From Hyphomicrobiales bacterium (lineage in GTDB: Bacteria; Pseudomonadota; Alphaproteobacteria; Rhizobiales; Rhizobiaceae), in NCBI GenBank assembly GCA_900468065.1, contig UBTA01000019.1:1-37993 (forward strand): a stretch of 37,993 nucleotides of DNA, in the 5' to 3' direction. Below, piece by piece: positions 8,265 through 16,751 of this stretch. A program made the translations under genes and the position numbers. Each line of letters starts with the position of its first letter. Within the stretch, counting starts at the first letter, position 1. A model generated the notes under the pieces. It worked only from the letters and a program-made list of their open reading frames with translations, ran no database searches and had not been told where the DNA came from.

Positions 8265-9179
8265 TCAGGCAGCCTTTCTACGATCCGTCGCTCCCGCATG
8301 AATGAAGGCATTGATCCGCACGATCACCGGGCCGGCGGAGACGATCCGGCGGTGGCCGAGGCCGTTTGCCCAATCAAGCTCGATATGGTCGCCTGCCGCC
8401 GCATAACGGCGCGCATGATCGGCGGAAACTTCCTTGTCATCCTCAGCATGAACAACCAGTACCGGCGATGTCAGCATGCCGAGAATGCGGGCTGCATCGA
8501 ACTCTTCCAGCCTGCGGCCGGACAGGCGAGCGACCATGTCCTCTAGCGCTAGTTGAGCGTTGGCAGACAGCCGAAGATATCGTCCAAACCCTTTGAAAAG
8601 CCAGGTCATCTCGCTGGGCGCACCGATCAGTACCATCCTCCTGGCAACATGAGACGGCACGTCGTCCACCACACCACCCGCAGCACAAGCCAGACTGGCA
8701 CCGCCGAACGAATGGCCGATGGCAACGTCGAAGCCGCCGAACTGCCGCCATGCCGCATCAATGGCGCGGACTGCAGCCGGCATGGTCAAGGTCCGCCCCG
8801 GCGAAGCGCCATGTCCCGGCCAATCCAGGGCGACCACCTCGGCGCCGCCGGCCGTCAATCCGTCGATCATGGGTGCCAGATAGTCGCTGCGCGATCCCCA
8901 TCCATGCACCAGCAGGATGCGTCTGGTCGCGATGCCAGTGGACTGCGCATCGAAATGCTTTGCCATCACCCAGCCGCCGGCAAAGGACAGCGTGACCAGC
9001 CGCGCGCTCGCCATGACGGACTCTGCCGCTGCCAATGCCGTTTTTTCCTTGAAGCTCTTCGGTTTCCGCGAGGGCGTGATGCTGAACAGGCGAAACGCCA
9101 GCCGGCCGGCCTTCTCCGGTGAGAACGCCGCAACGGTTTTAAGCGCAAGGCGGGTGACCTTGACCGCAAAGGATGCCAT
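8265..9179 (-). CDS. Alpha/beta hydrolase
   Basis: Serine hydrolase of the alpha/beta fold with unknown substrate; cytosolic, although the first 70 residues are basic and hydrophobic. The protein has 304 residues. Motifs seen: the oxyanion-hole segment HGWGS (residues 92-96), WPGHGAS (120-126), the nucleophile elbow GHSFGG with Ser157, an acid in VVHAEDDKEV (Asp247 or 248) and a catalytic His in GLGHRRI (about 276). All triad members are present, so it should be active. It diverges from a MarR regulator, and two operator-like palindromes lie 17-55 bases before its start codon. The usual logic of such pairs is that MarR represses the hydrolase until a small hydrophobic or ester-like ligand appears. 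Confidence 0.85.
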   Translation of the reverse strand: MASFAVKVTRLALKTVAAFSPEKAGRLAFRLFSITPSRKPKSFKEKTALAAAESVMASARLVTLSFAGGWVMAKHFDAQSTGIATRRILLVHGWGSRSDYLAPMIDGLTAGGAEVVALDWPGHGASPGRTLTMPAAVRAIDAAWRQFGGFDVAIGHSFGGASLACAAGGVVDDVPSHVARRMVLIGAPSEMTWLFKGFGRYLRLSANAQLALEDMVARLSGRRLEEFDAARILGMLTSPVLVVHAEDDKEVSADHARRYAAAGDHIELDWANGLGHRRIVSAGPVIVRINAFIHAGATDRRKAA

Positions 9180-9195
9180 AGTGGGATTCCCTTCA

Positions 9196-9215
9196 AATGT
9201 TCAATGATGAACATT
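9196..9215. promoter_or_regulatory. MarR operator 1 (perfect palindrome)
   Basis: 20-base inverted repeat AATGTTCAATGATGAACATT: perfect eight-base arms around a four-base spacer. It lies in the divergent hydrolase-marR region and is a strong candidate site for the adjacent MarR protein. Confidence 0.75.
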
Positions 9216-9216
9216 A

Positions 9217-9234
9217 TTGTACAACGATGAACAA
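9217..9234. promoter_or_regulatory. MarR operator 2 (imperfect palindrome)
   Basis: TTGTACA-ACGA-TGAACAA repeats the TTGTTCA-N4-TGAACAA pattern of operator 1 with one mismatch. Its centre lies exactly 20 bases from that of operator 1, so both sites face the same side of the helix. It covers the probable marR start codon at 9227. Confidence 0.65.
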
Positions 9235-9712
9235 AAAGCAAGAGACGATCGAACAGCACCATTTTCCCTGGGATCATCCGCGTTTCCGCAGTTGGATCGC
9301 CGTCGCCCGCGCCTGCCAGCTGATGCAGCAGACGCTGACGCGCAAGCTCGCCGAGCTCGACATCAAGCCGCCGCATCTGGATATCCTGATCAACCTCTAT
9401 CGTTTCGACGGCATCTCGCAGCAGGAGCTGGCGCGAAAGCTGCTGGTCGGCCGCTCCAATATGAGCATGCTTCTACCGCTTCTGGAAAAGCGCGGGCTGA
9501 TCGAGCGGCGCGGCGACGAGAAGGACAAGCGCGTGCTGCGGCTGTCGCTGACGGCAAGCGGCCGCCTCCTGACCGAACAGGCGATGGAGATCCAGACGGC
9601 GCTGATCGACAAGTCGCTGGAAAGCGAACCGATCGAGGAGTGCCTGATGGTCGCCCAATCGATGGAGCGGCTGATCCAGCGGCTTTTGAAAGAAGAAGTC
9701 GACCTCGATTAG
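9227..9712 (+). CDS. MarR-family transcriptional regulator
   Basis: Dimeric winged-helix repressor, expected to control itself and the divergent alpha/beta hydrolase. The protein has 161 residues from the ATG at 9227 (MNKKQETIEQHHFPWDH). The helix-turn-helix spans about 65-85 (ISQQELARKLLVGRSNMSMLL) and is followed by the wing with the conserved MarR pattern ERRGDEKDKRVLRLSLTASGR. N- and C-terminal helices give the dimer interface. An in-frame ATG at 9197 would add ten residues. Neither start has a good ribosome site, and both fall inside the operator palindromes, so repression could block transcription start and translation start together. No cysteine pair suggests redox sensing. Confidence 0.88.
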   Translation: MNKKQETIEQHHFPWDHPRFRSWIAVARACQLMQQTLTRKLAELDIKPPHLDILINLYRFDGISQQELARKLLVGRSNMSMLLPLLEKRGLIERRGDEKDKRVLRLSLTASGRLLTEQAMEIQTALIDKSLESEPIEECLMVAQSMERLIQRLLKEEVDLD

Positions 9713-9721
9713 GCAGCGAGA

Positions 9722-10096
9722 TTAACGCGGCTTTTCCGCCTTGTCGCGGGTCATGCCCTTTTCGGCCAGATTTTGTTCGTAAGCCGCAAACAGCGTCTCG
9801 CCGGTGGCACCCAGTTCGCGCAGATAATTCCAGGTAAAAATCCCGGTATCGTGGCCGTCGTCAAAGCCGATGCGCACGGCATAGTTTCCGGTCGGCGTCA
9901 TCGAGATGATCGCGACATTACGCTTGCCGGGCACGGTCAGGCCCTGCCCCGGTCCATGGCCTTGGACTTCTGCCGAAGGCGACAGAACCCGCAGCATTTC
10001 CGCCGAAAGATCGAAGGACGTGCCGTCGTTGAAGGCAACCGTCAGCCGGTGGCGATCCTTCGAAACGCGCAGTTCAGTCGGCCAGATATCGCTCAT
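9722..10096 (-). CDS. DUF971 (gamma-butyrobetaine hydroxylase N-terminal-like) protein
   Basis: Small cytosolic protein of 124 residues matching DUF971, the domain found alone in bacteria and as the N-terminal part of gamma-butyrobetaine hydroxylases. Typical pattern: WPTELRVSKDRHRLTVAFNDG at the start, then the aromatic motif GIFTWNYLRELG near residue 90. The standalone protein lacks the oxygenase domain and has no proven role that I can state; links to iron-sulfur or cofactor metabolism have been proposed for relatives. It is divergent from moaA with about 200 bases between the starts. The C-terminal 20 residues are charged (KGMTRDKAEKPR). It ends nine bases from the convergent marR stop. 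Confidence 0.82.
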   Translation of the reverse strand: MSDIWPTELRVSKDRHRLTVAFNDGTSFDLSAEMLRVLSPSAEVQGHGPGQGLTVPGKRNVAIISMTPTGNYAVRIGFDDGHDTGIFTWNYLRELGATGETLFAAYEQNLAEKGMTRDKAEKPR

Positions 10097-10157
10097 GCCA
10101 TGCAGTCTCCATTGATGCGGAGAGCACTAGCGCAGTTTCCGGCCAGATGGAATTGTT

Positions 10158-10176
10158 TGCGCGCGTGCGCGTACAT
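10158..10176. other. Alternating pyrimidine-purine tract (Z-DNA-prone) in the DUF971-moaA spacer
   Basis: Nineteen bases alternate strictly pyrimidine-purine (TGCGCGCGTGCGCGTACAT). Such CG/TG repeats can adopt left-handed DNA under negative supercoiling. It lies between the divergent DUF971 and moaA starts, about 130 bases before moaA. Confidence 0.4.
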
Positions 10177-10305
10177 CCCTTGATCACAAGCCCGCACTTC
10201 CTTCGATCATAAGAAAGTGTTTCGCGCCTGTTTTCTCATGCTTTTGACCGCTTTAGCCTTGACGCAGGCGGTTTTGGTCACGACATTGAAGGAACAGGGA
10301 GAATT

Positions 10306-11358
10306 GTGTTGAATACCGTCACCATCGACAGGATCGGCGCCCACACGCTGGTCGATGCCAAAACACCGATGATCGACCCGTTCGGACGGGCCGTGACCTA
10401 TCTCAGGGTTTCGGTGACGGATCGCTGTGACTTCCGCTGTACCTATTGCATGGCGGAAAACATGACCTTCCTGCCGAAGAAGGACCTGTTGACGCTGGAG
10501 GAACTGAACCGGCTCTGTTCCGCCTTCATCGCCAAGGGCGTCCGAAAATTGCGTCTGACGGGCGGCGAACCCTTGGTGCGCAAGAACGTCATGTTCCTGG
10601 TGCGCGAACTCGGCAAGCATGTGCATGCCGGCAGGCTTGACGAACTGACGCTGACCACCAACGGCTCGCAACTGTCGAAATTCGCCGCCGAGCTTGCCGA
10701 TTGCGGCGTACGCCGCATCAACGTCTCGCTCGACACGCTCGATCCTGAAAAATTCAAGCAGATCACCCGCTGGGGCGAATTGTCGAAGGTCATGGAAGGC
10801 ATCGATGCCGCGCAGGCCGCCGGCATCCACGTCAAGATCAACGCCGTCGCGTTGAAAGGTTTCAACGATGCCGAAATCCCCGCCATGATGCGCTGGGCGC
10901 ATGGGCGCGGCATGGACCTGACGCTGATCGAAACCATGCCGATGGGCGAGATCGACGAGGACCGCACCGATCATTACATGCCGCTGTCGGAATTGCGCGA
11001 CACGCTTGCCGAACAGTTCAGCTTCTCCGACATCGCCTACAAGACCGGCGGCCCGGCGCGTTATCTGCAGGTCGCGGAGACCGGCGGCAGGCTCGGCCTG
11101 ATCACGCCGATGACACATAATTTCTGCGAGAGCTGCAATCGCGTCCGCCTCACCTGCACCGGTACGCTCTATATGTGCCTCGGCCAGAACGATGCAGCCG
11201 ACCTGCGCACCGCGCTGCGCGCCTCCGATGACGATGCCTATCTGTCGAGCGTCATCGACGAGGCCATCACCCGCAAGCCCAAAGGCCACGACTTCATCAT
11301 TGACCGCACCCGCAACAAGCCCGCCGTCGCTCGCCACATGAGCGTTACCGGCGGCTAA
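10306..11358 (+). CDS. moaA: GTP 3',8-cyclase (molybdenum cofactor synthesis)
   Basis: Radical SAM enzyme for the first step of molybdopterin synthesis, turning GTP into 3',8-cyclo-GTP for MoaC. The protein has 350 residues. The N-terminal radical-SAM cluster is CDFRCTYC (C41, C45, C48); the C-terminal cluster that binds GTP is C274, C277 and C291 in [19 protein letters not shown]. The SAM-binding LTGGEPL motif is present. The protein ends in Gly-Gly, the conserved tail that reaches into the active site. Start is the GTG at 10306 behind GGGAG; a TTG directly after it is also possible. No molybdenum cofactor riboswitch was recognised upstream. MobA and MobB are encoded 6 kb downstream on the same strand. 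Confidence 0.96.
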   Translation: MLNTVTIDRIGAHTLVDAKTPMIDPFGRAVTYLRVSVTDRCDFRCTYCMAENMTFLPKKDLLTLEELNRLCSAFIAKGVRKLRLTGGEPLVRKNVMFLVRELGKHVHAGRLDELTLTTNGSQLSKFAAELADCGVRRINVSLDTLDPEKFKQITRWGELSKVMEGIDAAQAAGIHVKINAVALKGFNDAEIPAMMRWAHGRGMDLTLIETMPMGEIDEDRTDHYMPLSELRDTLAEQFSFSDIAYKTGGPARYLQVAETGGRLGLITPMTHNFCESCNRVRLTCTGTLYMCLGQNDAADLRTALRASDDDAYLSSVIDEAITRKPKGHDFIIDRTRNKPAVARHMSVTGG

Positions 11359-11393
11359 AAGACAAACGTGTTCAGGATAGGCGCGGGATATCG

Positions 11394-12314
11394 ATGTCGG
11401 TCACAAGAATGCATCACGACGAGCTTGATGTTAACAAGCCGCTCGTAAACCGCCTGATCGCCGAACAGTTTCCGGCCTGGGCCGGCCTTCCTCTGCAAGC
11501 CGTCCTGTCTTCCGGCACGGACAACGCCATCTACCGGTTGGGAGATGACATGGCCGTGCGTCTGCCCCGTCTTGGCGGCGCTGCGCTGCAGGTGGAGAAG
11601 GAAAGCCTCTGGCTCTCTCGCCTTGCCCCACATCTGCCGCTTGCGGTTCCGGTTCCACTGGTGCTCGGCATCCCCGCTGCCGGTTATCCTTTCCATTGGT
11701 CCGTCTGCCGCTGGCTGGCAGGTAAAGACGCAGTTGTCAGTCCGATCGCCGATCTGCACGAGGCCGCTGTCAGTCTTTCGCAATTCACCTCTGCCCTGCA
11801 AAAAATGGACATCGCCGGCGGCCCACCACCCGGCGCGCATAATTTTTCCCGCGGTGCTTCGCTGGTAAGCAGGGACGCACAAACGCGCGCCGCAATCGAA
11901 AGCCTGAACGGCATCATCGAAACGGCTCCGCTAACGCAAGCCTGGAATGCTGCCCTGGAGATCGAGCCGTGGGACAAGCCACCCGTCTGGCTGCATGGCG
12001 ACATCCATGCCGGGAACCTGCTTGTCCAGCAAGGCCGCCTCACCGCCGTCATCGACTTCGGCGGTCTCGGCGTCGGTGATCCCGCATGCGATCTAATGGT
12101 TGGCTGGAACCTGCTGACGGCCGAGGCCCGCGCCACATTCCGCTGGGGGCTCACTGTGGACGACGCAACATGGGGTAGAGCCAGAGGTTGGGCACTGTCC
12201 GTCGCAGTCGTCGCCTTGCCCTACTATCTCCATACAAACCCGGTCCTTGTCGAAATATCGCGTCACGCTATCAGGCAAGTCCTTGCAGATCATTCGGACG
12301 GATTGAACGACTGA
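11394..12314 (+). CDS. Aminoglycoside phosphotransferase (APH)-fold kinase
   Basis: Small-molecule kinase of the APH/choline kinase fold, 306 residues, cytosolic. Motifs: catalytic loop WLHGDIHAGNLL (H201, D203, N208) and the metal-binding IDFGGLGVGDPACDL (D221). The N-terminal lobe has SSGTDNAIYRLGDDMAVRLPR, a usual ATP-site strand pattern for this family. It is close to the environmental APH-like proteins that are widespread in soil bacteria. Membership of the fold does not prove antibiotic resistance, and the natural substrate is unknown. It starts 35 bases after moaA on the same strand, so co-transcription is possible, although the two functions do not obviously link. Confidence 0.8.
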   Translation: MSVTRMHHDELDVNKPLVNRLIAEQFPAWAGLPLQAVLSSGTDNAIYRLGDDMAVRLPRLGGAALQVEKESLWLSRLAPHLPLAVPVPLVLGIPAAGYPFHWSVCRWLAGKDAVVSPIADLHEAAVSLSQFTSALQKMDIAGGPPPGAHNFSRGASLVSRDAQTRAAIESLNGIIETAPLTQAWNAALEIEPWDKPPVWLHGDIHAGNLLVQQGRLTAVIDFGGLGVGDPACDLMVGWNLLTAEARATFRWGLTVDDATWGRARGWALSVAVVALPYYLHTNPVLVEISRHAIRQVLADHSDGLND

Positions 12315-12381
12315 CCTGTCGCAACGAAAAGCCGGCCGTTTTAAGTCGGGCGGCCTGAAACTTCGCCAGCGTTTTTGCTGC

Positions 12382-12470
12382 TCAAGCAGCATAGCTTCCG
12401 CCGCAATGCTGCACCCGACCGCCAGAAACAGAGCAGCGCCCATCGTGAAGCGCTCGATCTTCTCGTCGCG
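12382..12470 (-). pseudogene. Decayed 3' end of a methyl-accepting chemotaxis protein gene
   Basis: Read on the minus strand the last codons give SVSGGRVQHCGGSYAA and stop. The intact chemoreceptor 1.36 kb to the right ends SVSGGRVQGYGRSYAA and stop. The DNA matches as well: about 31 of 42 bases from the stop codon, then a four-base gap that breaks the frame, then 21 identical bases (12446-12466). Beyond about 12470 the match is lost, and no other chemoreceptor sequence remains. Only about 30 codons survive and they are frameshifted, so this is a remnant, left by a duplication or by loss of a second receptor gene. Confidence 0.75.
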
Positions 12471-12587
12471 TGCTCACACCACCTGCAGCGATCGGGTTAG
12501 ATCGAAATATTTGCCACCGCAAAGCGAAATTTTCGCTTGAGCCGGACCATGCGTCATACCGTATTGAAGATTCGAAAGGAGTTTCGG

Positions 12588-13673
12588 ATGGATAGACGCA
12601 CGCAAGACGAGATTTCATTGACGGCTCTGGAATGCTCCCAACGCATCGGCCTCAGCGTTCGTGCGCTGCGCCTCTACGAGCAGCATGGCCTGATCTCCCC
12701 CTTGAGGACTGCCAAACGCTGGCGCCTCTACGGCAGCCGGGAAATCGCGCGCTTGAATGAAATACTGGCGCTCAAAGCGCTGGGATTGAGCCTTTCCAGC
12801 ATCGCCAAAATTCTCTGCGGTCACCCTGTGGACCTCACCCGATCACTCGCCCTGCAGCATAGCGCGCTTGAGGAAGCAAGAAGCCGCGCCGAACAGGGAT
12901 TGCGCGTTATCGAGAAACTGCAACAGAAGCTCGCCTCCGGTGCGAGCGCATCGATCGATGATCTCATGAAACTGGCAAAGGACACCAACATGACCGAACC
13001 GCTGAAGGATACAGTCGCATGGCGCCGCTACGAGCAGATGCGGCCACGCGAGGAAATCTCGATCGATCCCGCAATTTATGGCGCCTATGTCGGCGCTTAC
13101 GAGCTTGAAGAGGGACCGTTCTGCATCGTGTCCTGCCGCGATAGTCAGTTGTTCTACCGGATCGTCGGCCAATCGGACATCGAGATTTTCCCCGAGACCG
13201 AAACCCAGTTCTTTATGAAGGCCCTTCCAGTCCAGATAACTTTTGTCCGCGCAACGGACGGAACTGTCCAAAGCCTCGTTCATCACCAGCATGGTTTCGA
13301 AGACAATGCTGTCAGAGCAAATTCCGAACGCGTCCACGCCGAAGAGAAGGCGGTGCAACAACGCATTAGTCAGAAGATCGCGATGCCAAACAGCGAATGT
13401 ATCCTGCAGCGCGTCATTGCGGAGCATGCCCGCGGAGAGCCAGATTTTGACGGAATGTCGCCGCCTCTGGCAGTCTTGGCGAAAGAACAGCAGGAGATCA
13501 TAAGACACGACATGGACAAGGCCGGAGCACTCAAGCGCCTGGTATTCAAGGGCGTTTCACAGGATGGCCTCGATATCTACGATGCCTATTTCGAAAATGC
13601 CGACATGGAATGGGGCTTCGCCTTAACCCCAAACGGAAAGATCAGTCACCTTTATCTGCGGCCGACACCCTAA
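12588..13673 (+). CDS. MerR-family regulator with C-terminal DUF3471-like module
   Basis: Predicted DNA-binding regulator of 361 residues. The MerR winged helix-turn-helix spans about 10-78 (LSVRALRLYEQHGLISP, then RLYGSREIARLNEILALKALGLSL). A dimerisation helix follows (about 85-118). The C-terminal two-thirds is unusual for MerR: residues about 160-240 match the DUF3471 pattern found behind beta-lactamase-like serine hydrolases (YVGAYEL, LFYRIVGQSDIEIFPETETQFF, QITFVRATDGTVQSLVHHQ). Residues about 270-361 match the tail that follows it there (RGEPDFDGMSP, KRLVFKGVSQDGLDIYDAYFEN). No hydrolase domain is present, so the module may act as a ligand sensor. Strong ribosome site AAAGGAG before the ATG. 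It stands alone between a chemoreceptor remnant and an intact receptor. Confidence 0.85.
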   Translation: MDRRTQDEISLTALECSQRIGLSVRALRLYEQHGLISPLRTAKRWRLYGSREIARLNEILALKALGLSLSSIAKILCGHPVDLTRSLALQHSALEEARSRAEQGLRVIEKLQQKLASGASASIDDLMKLAKDTNMTEPLKDTVAWRRYEQMRPREEISIDPAIYGAYVGAYELEEGPFCIVSCRDSQLFYRIVGQSDIEIFPETETQFFMKALPVQITFVRATDGTVQSLVHHQHGFEDNAVRANSERVHAEEKAVQQRISQKIAMPNSECILQRVIAEHARGEPDFDGMSPPLAVLAKEQQEIIRHDMDKAGALKRLVFKGVSQDGLDIYDAYFENADMEWGFALTPNGKISHLYLRPTP

Positions 13674-13744
13674 ACCGCGTTCCATGTAGAAAGTCAGGTC
13701 AAGGATCGGCCGGTTAGCTTTTGGAGAATAACCGGCCAATTGCC

Positions 13745-16297
13745 TCACGCCGCGTAACTTCTACCATAACCCTGCACCCGGCCGCCCGATACCGAGCGGC
13801 TGGTGCCTGTCTTGAAGCGCTCGATCTTCTCGTTGAGGATATCGACCTGGTGGCGAAGGCCGTGGATTTCTGCGGTGTTTTCCTCGACCATGGCGGCGTT
13901 CTGCTGGGTGATCAGCTCGACTTCGCGCACCGCCTCATTGACCTCGTTGAGGCCGCGATACTGGTCGGCGGCGGCCGATTCGATGTTGCTCACCAGTTGG
14001 TGGATGGTCGAGATATGCTCGTTGATGACGGTCAGCGCCTTGCCGGTTTCCTGCACCAGTTCCACACCGCCGCGAACCTGCACGGAGCTTTCCGAAATCA
14101 GCCCCTTGATCTCGCGGGCTGCACCCGCACAGCGCTGGGCAAGCTCACGCACTTCCTGTGCGACAACGGCAAAGCCGCGGCCGGCGTCGCCGGCACGGGC
14201 CGCTTCAACGCCAGCATTCAACGCCAGAAGATTGGTCTGGAAGGCGATCTCGTCGATGACGCCGATGATCGTCGAAATCTTGTCGGACGACTTGTTGATC
14301 GCCGCCATCGCGTCGATTGCCTTGGCGACGACTTCGCCGGAATGCTTGGCATAGCTGTGGGTCTGATCGACCGAAACGGTGGTCTTGCGCGCACTTTCGG
14401 CCGTCGAGCGGACGATTTCCGTCAGCTGGCCAAGGGCGCGCGAGCTCTGCTCCAGGGCTGCGGCCTGCTGCTCGGTGCGGCGGGCAAGGTCGTCGGCCGA
14501 GGATGCAAGGTTGCCGGTGCCGCTGGTGATTTCGTCGGTCACGGAGCGGACATCGATCAGCGTCGCACGTAGCGCCTCGACGGCGTTGTTATAGGTGCGG
14601 GCCATGACGATGTAATCTTCGGAAAGATCTTCAGCCATGCCCTCTTCCAGATTGCCGTCGGCGAGCTTGGCGAGCACGTCGGACAGGGCCGTCAGCGCTT
14701 CCATCTGATCGGCTTCGATGCGGGCGCGCTCCTGGCGGCGGCGGGCTTCTTCTTCGGCAGACAGCGTGCGGGCGGCTTCCGCCTCCTGGCCCAGCCGCAC
14801 GTTCTCGACCGCATTGTCGCGGAAGACGGCAACCGAGCGCACCATGTCGCCGATCTCGTCGCCACGGTTGCGGCCTTCGATGGCAACCTCGAGATCACCA
14901 TTGGCAAGCCGGGTCATCGTCTCGGTCACCCGCTTCAAGGGACCGCGCAGCGTTTCGATCAGCATCAGGCCGCCGACGATGGCAAGCAGCGTGCCGGCAA
15001 CCATGGCGATGATCGAGACATCGGCGGAACGCTGGCTGTCCTTCTTGCCGGCTTCCTGGGCGCTGGAGACGAAATTCTCCAACGTCTGGCTGGCGTCTGC
15101 GACCAGAGCTGCAGCTTCGGTCTTCGCCGCCTGCCAGCGGGCGCCGACATCGATCAGCTGGGCGGTACCGGTGTCGATCTGCTCCAGCGACGGTGCCAGC
15201 TTGCCGGCGAGATCGCGCAGTGCCGCATTCTTTCCGCCAAGTTCCGATAGCTTCGTCACGCTCTCGCGTACGGCGGCGATATCGGTCATCACATTGTCGC
15301 GGCTTTCCGTATCGAGCTTGCGGTGCAGCTCGCTGATATGCAGGCGCGTGTCGTCGAGCCCCTTGAAGGTCTCGTTCATCAGGCCGATCAGCGTCTTCAG
15401 GGTGGAAATCTCGCTGTCCATGCCGACAAAGCGCTTGGCTGCCGTGTCCGAATTGGTGACGGCTTCCTTGGCGAAATCGGATTCGTATTTCGAAAACTTG
15501 ATCATTGCCGAACTCAACTGCGTCTTCTTGACGTCGTTCGGATCGCTGTTGGCCAAAATATCCTGGATCGTCTTGGTATCGGCCTTCACCTCGGCGATCT
15601 TCTTCAGGACCTTGTCGGATGCGATCTTTTCGGCCTCGGCAATCTGTTTCAACAGATGCGGCATCAAGGTCGTGGCCTGCTGAACCTTGGCATCCGGCGC
15701 AATCGCCATGGTGACGGGCAGGCGGAATTTCTTGATGCGTTCGGCAAGCCCCTGATAGGCAGCGGCGTCAAACAAAAGTGCCTTGGCAAAGGATTCCTTT
15801 TCGCCCGATTCCTTGCGCAAGATATCGATCTGCTTGAAGGCGGTGTTGCCCTGCGCCGTCATGTCGGCAAGGGCCGCATCCAGCGACGCAGTGACATTGT
15901 CGCGCTCGGTCTTGATCGACCAGAGTTTGTCCTCTTGACCGCGCATGGCCTGGCCAAGTGAAACGACCGGGTGAACCTTCGCCTTGTCTTCGCCGGCAGT
16001 CAGCAGGCCATCCAGCGTGCGGATGCCCTTTTCCTGCTCGTCGATGCGGCTTGCCAGCGTCGCGCGCGTCTCTTCGGTGGGATTATCGGAAAAATTCTGC
16101 AGTCCGCTGCGCAGCGATTGGAAATCGGAGAGATTGTTGATCGTTTCGCGCGTCACGGTCATGTGCCCGTTCAGCGTGCTTGCGGTGAAGTATCCGACAA
16201 GGCCAATGCCGGCGATCAGCGCCACCAGCGGCACGACGAACAGCAAAACCTTGGTGACAATGCGCAGACGCTGCAAAGAACGATCGATCAGGGACAT
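13745..16297 (-). CDS. Methyl-accepting chemotaxis protein
   Basis: Membrane chemoreceptor that signals to CheA/CheW. The protein has 850 residues: TM1 about 16-37, a long helical periplasmic domain of nearly 390 residues, TM2 about 428-450, a HAMP domain (about 452-505), a second HAMP-like segment (about 545-592), and a methyl-accepting signalling domain (about 600-815). The conserved hairpin tip is clear: EIAFQTNLLALNAGVEAARAG followed by GRGFAVVAQEVRELAQR. The C-terminus is RVQGYGRSYAA with no NWETF-type pentapeptide, so it should not tether CheR by that route. The large sensor domain exceeds the classic four-helix bundle and its ligand is unknown. GGAG lies six bases before the ATG. No che genes are nearby, so it is an outlying receptor. 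Confidence 0.93.
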   Translation of the reverse strand: MSLIDRSLQRLRIVTKVLLFVVPLVALIAGIGLVGYFTASTLNGHMTVTRETINNLSDFQSLRSGLQNFSDNPTEETRATLASRIDEQEKGIRTLDGLLTAGEDKAKVHPVVSLGQAMRGQEDKLWSIKTERDNVTASLDAALADMTAQGNTAFKQIDILRKESGEKESFAKALLFDAAAYQGLAERIKKFRLPVTMAIAPDAKVQQATTLMPHLLKQIAEAEKIASDKVLKKIAEVKADTKTIQDILANSDPNDVKKTQLSSAMIKFSKYESDFAKEAVTNSDTAAKRFVGMDSEISTLKTLIGLMNETFKGLDDTRLHISELHRKLDTESRDNVMTDIAAVRESVTKLSELGGKNAALRDLAGKLAPSLEQIDTGTAQLIDVGARWQAAKTEAAALVADASQTLENFVSSAQEAGKKDSQRSADVSIIAMVAGTLLAIVGGLMLIETLRGPLKRVTETMTRLANGDLEVAIEGRNRGDEIGDMVRSVAVFRDNAVENVRLGQEAEAARTLSAEEEARRRQERARIEADQMEALTALSDVLAKLADGNLEEGMAEDLSEDYIVMARTYNNAVEALRATLIDVRSVTDEITSGTGNLASSADDLARRTEQQAAALEQSSRALGQLTEIVRSTAESARKTTVSVDQTHSYAKHSGEVVAKAIDAMAAINKSSDKISTIIGVIDEIAFQTNLLALNAGVEAARAGDAGRGFAVVAQEVRELAQRCAGAAREIKGLISESSVQVRGGVELVQETGKALTVINEHISTIHQLVSNIESAAADQYRGLNEVNEAVREVELITQQNAAMVEENTAEIHGLRHQVDILNEKIERFKTGTSRSVSGGRVQGYGRSYAA

Positions 16298-16751
16298 TCC
16301 GCACTCCAGATGTTGAGCAAATCGGACATTTCCGCCAGATTGCTCTCTGGTTGAGAACGAACGAACCGGGGCGCATCCATGGCGCTTGTCGGAATGTCAT
16401 CCGGTTGAGGCGAACGGAAATACTTGCCGTTACGTCAACCTTATTCGCATCATGCGAAGGGCAGCGGAATTCAGGCACGATAGGCAGCGAAACTTAATAT
16501 TTCGCCAAAATTCCCGGGGTTTAATCTTGCGCTTAAAAAATCGGCAAGGCCGTATTTCACGGTTCTACAACGCTGACGGAAATGGTTATTCTGGCATTTC
16601 TGCGATCAATTCAAACAAGTGAAGGATCGCAGTTGCATAAAAGAAATGCCGATGCTTTAGAGATAGGCAAGACCAGCAGCGCAGACTTCGAGCCCGCCGC
16701 ATCGCTGATTTGTAAAAACCGGGCAGCGATGAGAACGGATCTGTAAAAAGA
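16298..16751. other. Intergenic region between divergent chemoreceptor and DMT transporter genes
   Basis: 454 bases without a convincing gene. An AT-richer stretch around 16485-16545 holds a pair of TTAA boxes eight bases apart (16521-16536), one base off the CtrA spacing. Both divergent promoters must lie here, but I could not define them. Confidence 0.5.

Noticed and set aside
10097..10305. Molybdenum cofactor riboswitch before moaA
   Set aside because: I could not see the conserved aptamer stems; only a weak GACCGC/GCGGTT pairing is present.
11394..12314. Antibiotic resistance gene
   Set aside because: The APH fold motifs are clear, but environmental homologues with other substrates are common, so resistance is not supported.
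16521..16536. TTAA-N8-TTAA resembling a CtrA box
   Set aside because: The spacing is eight, not seven, and the second half lacks the following C; treated as chance in an AT-rich stretch.
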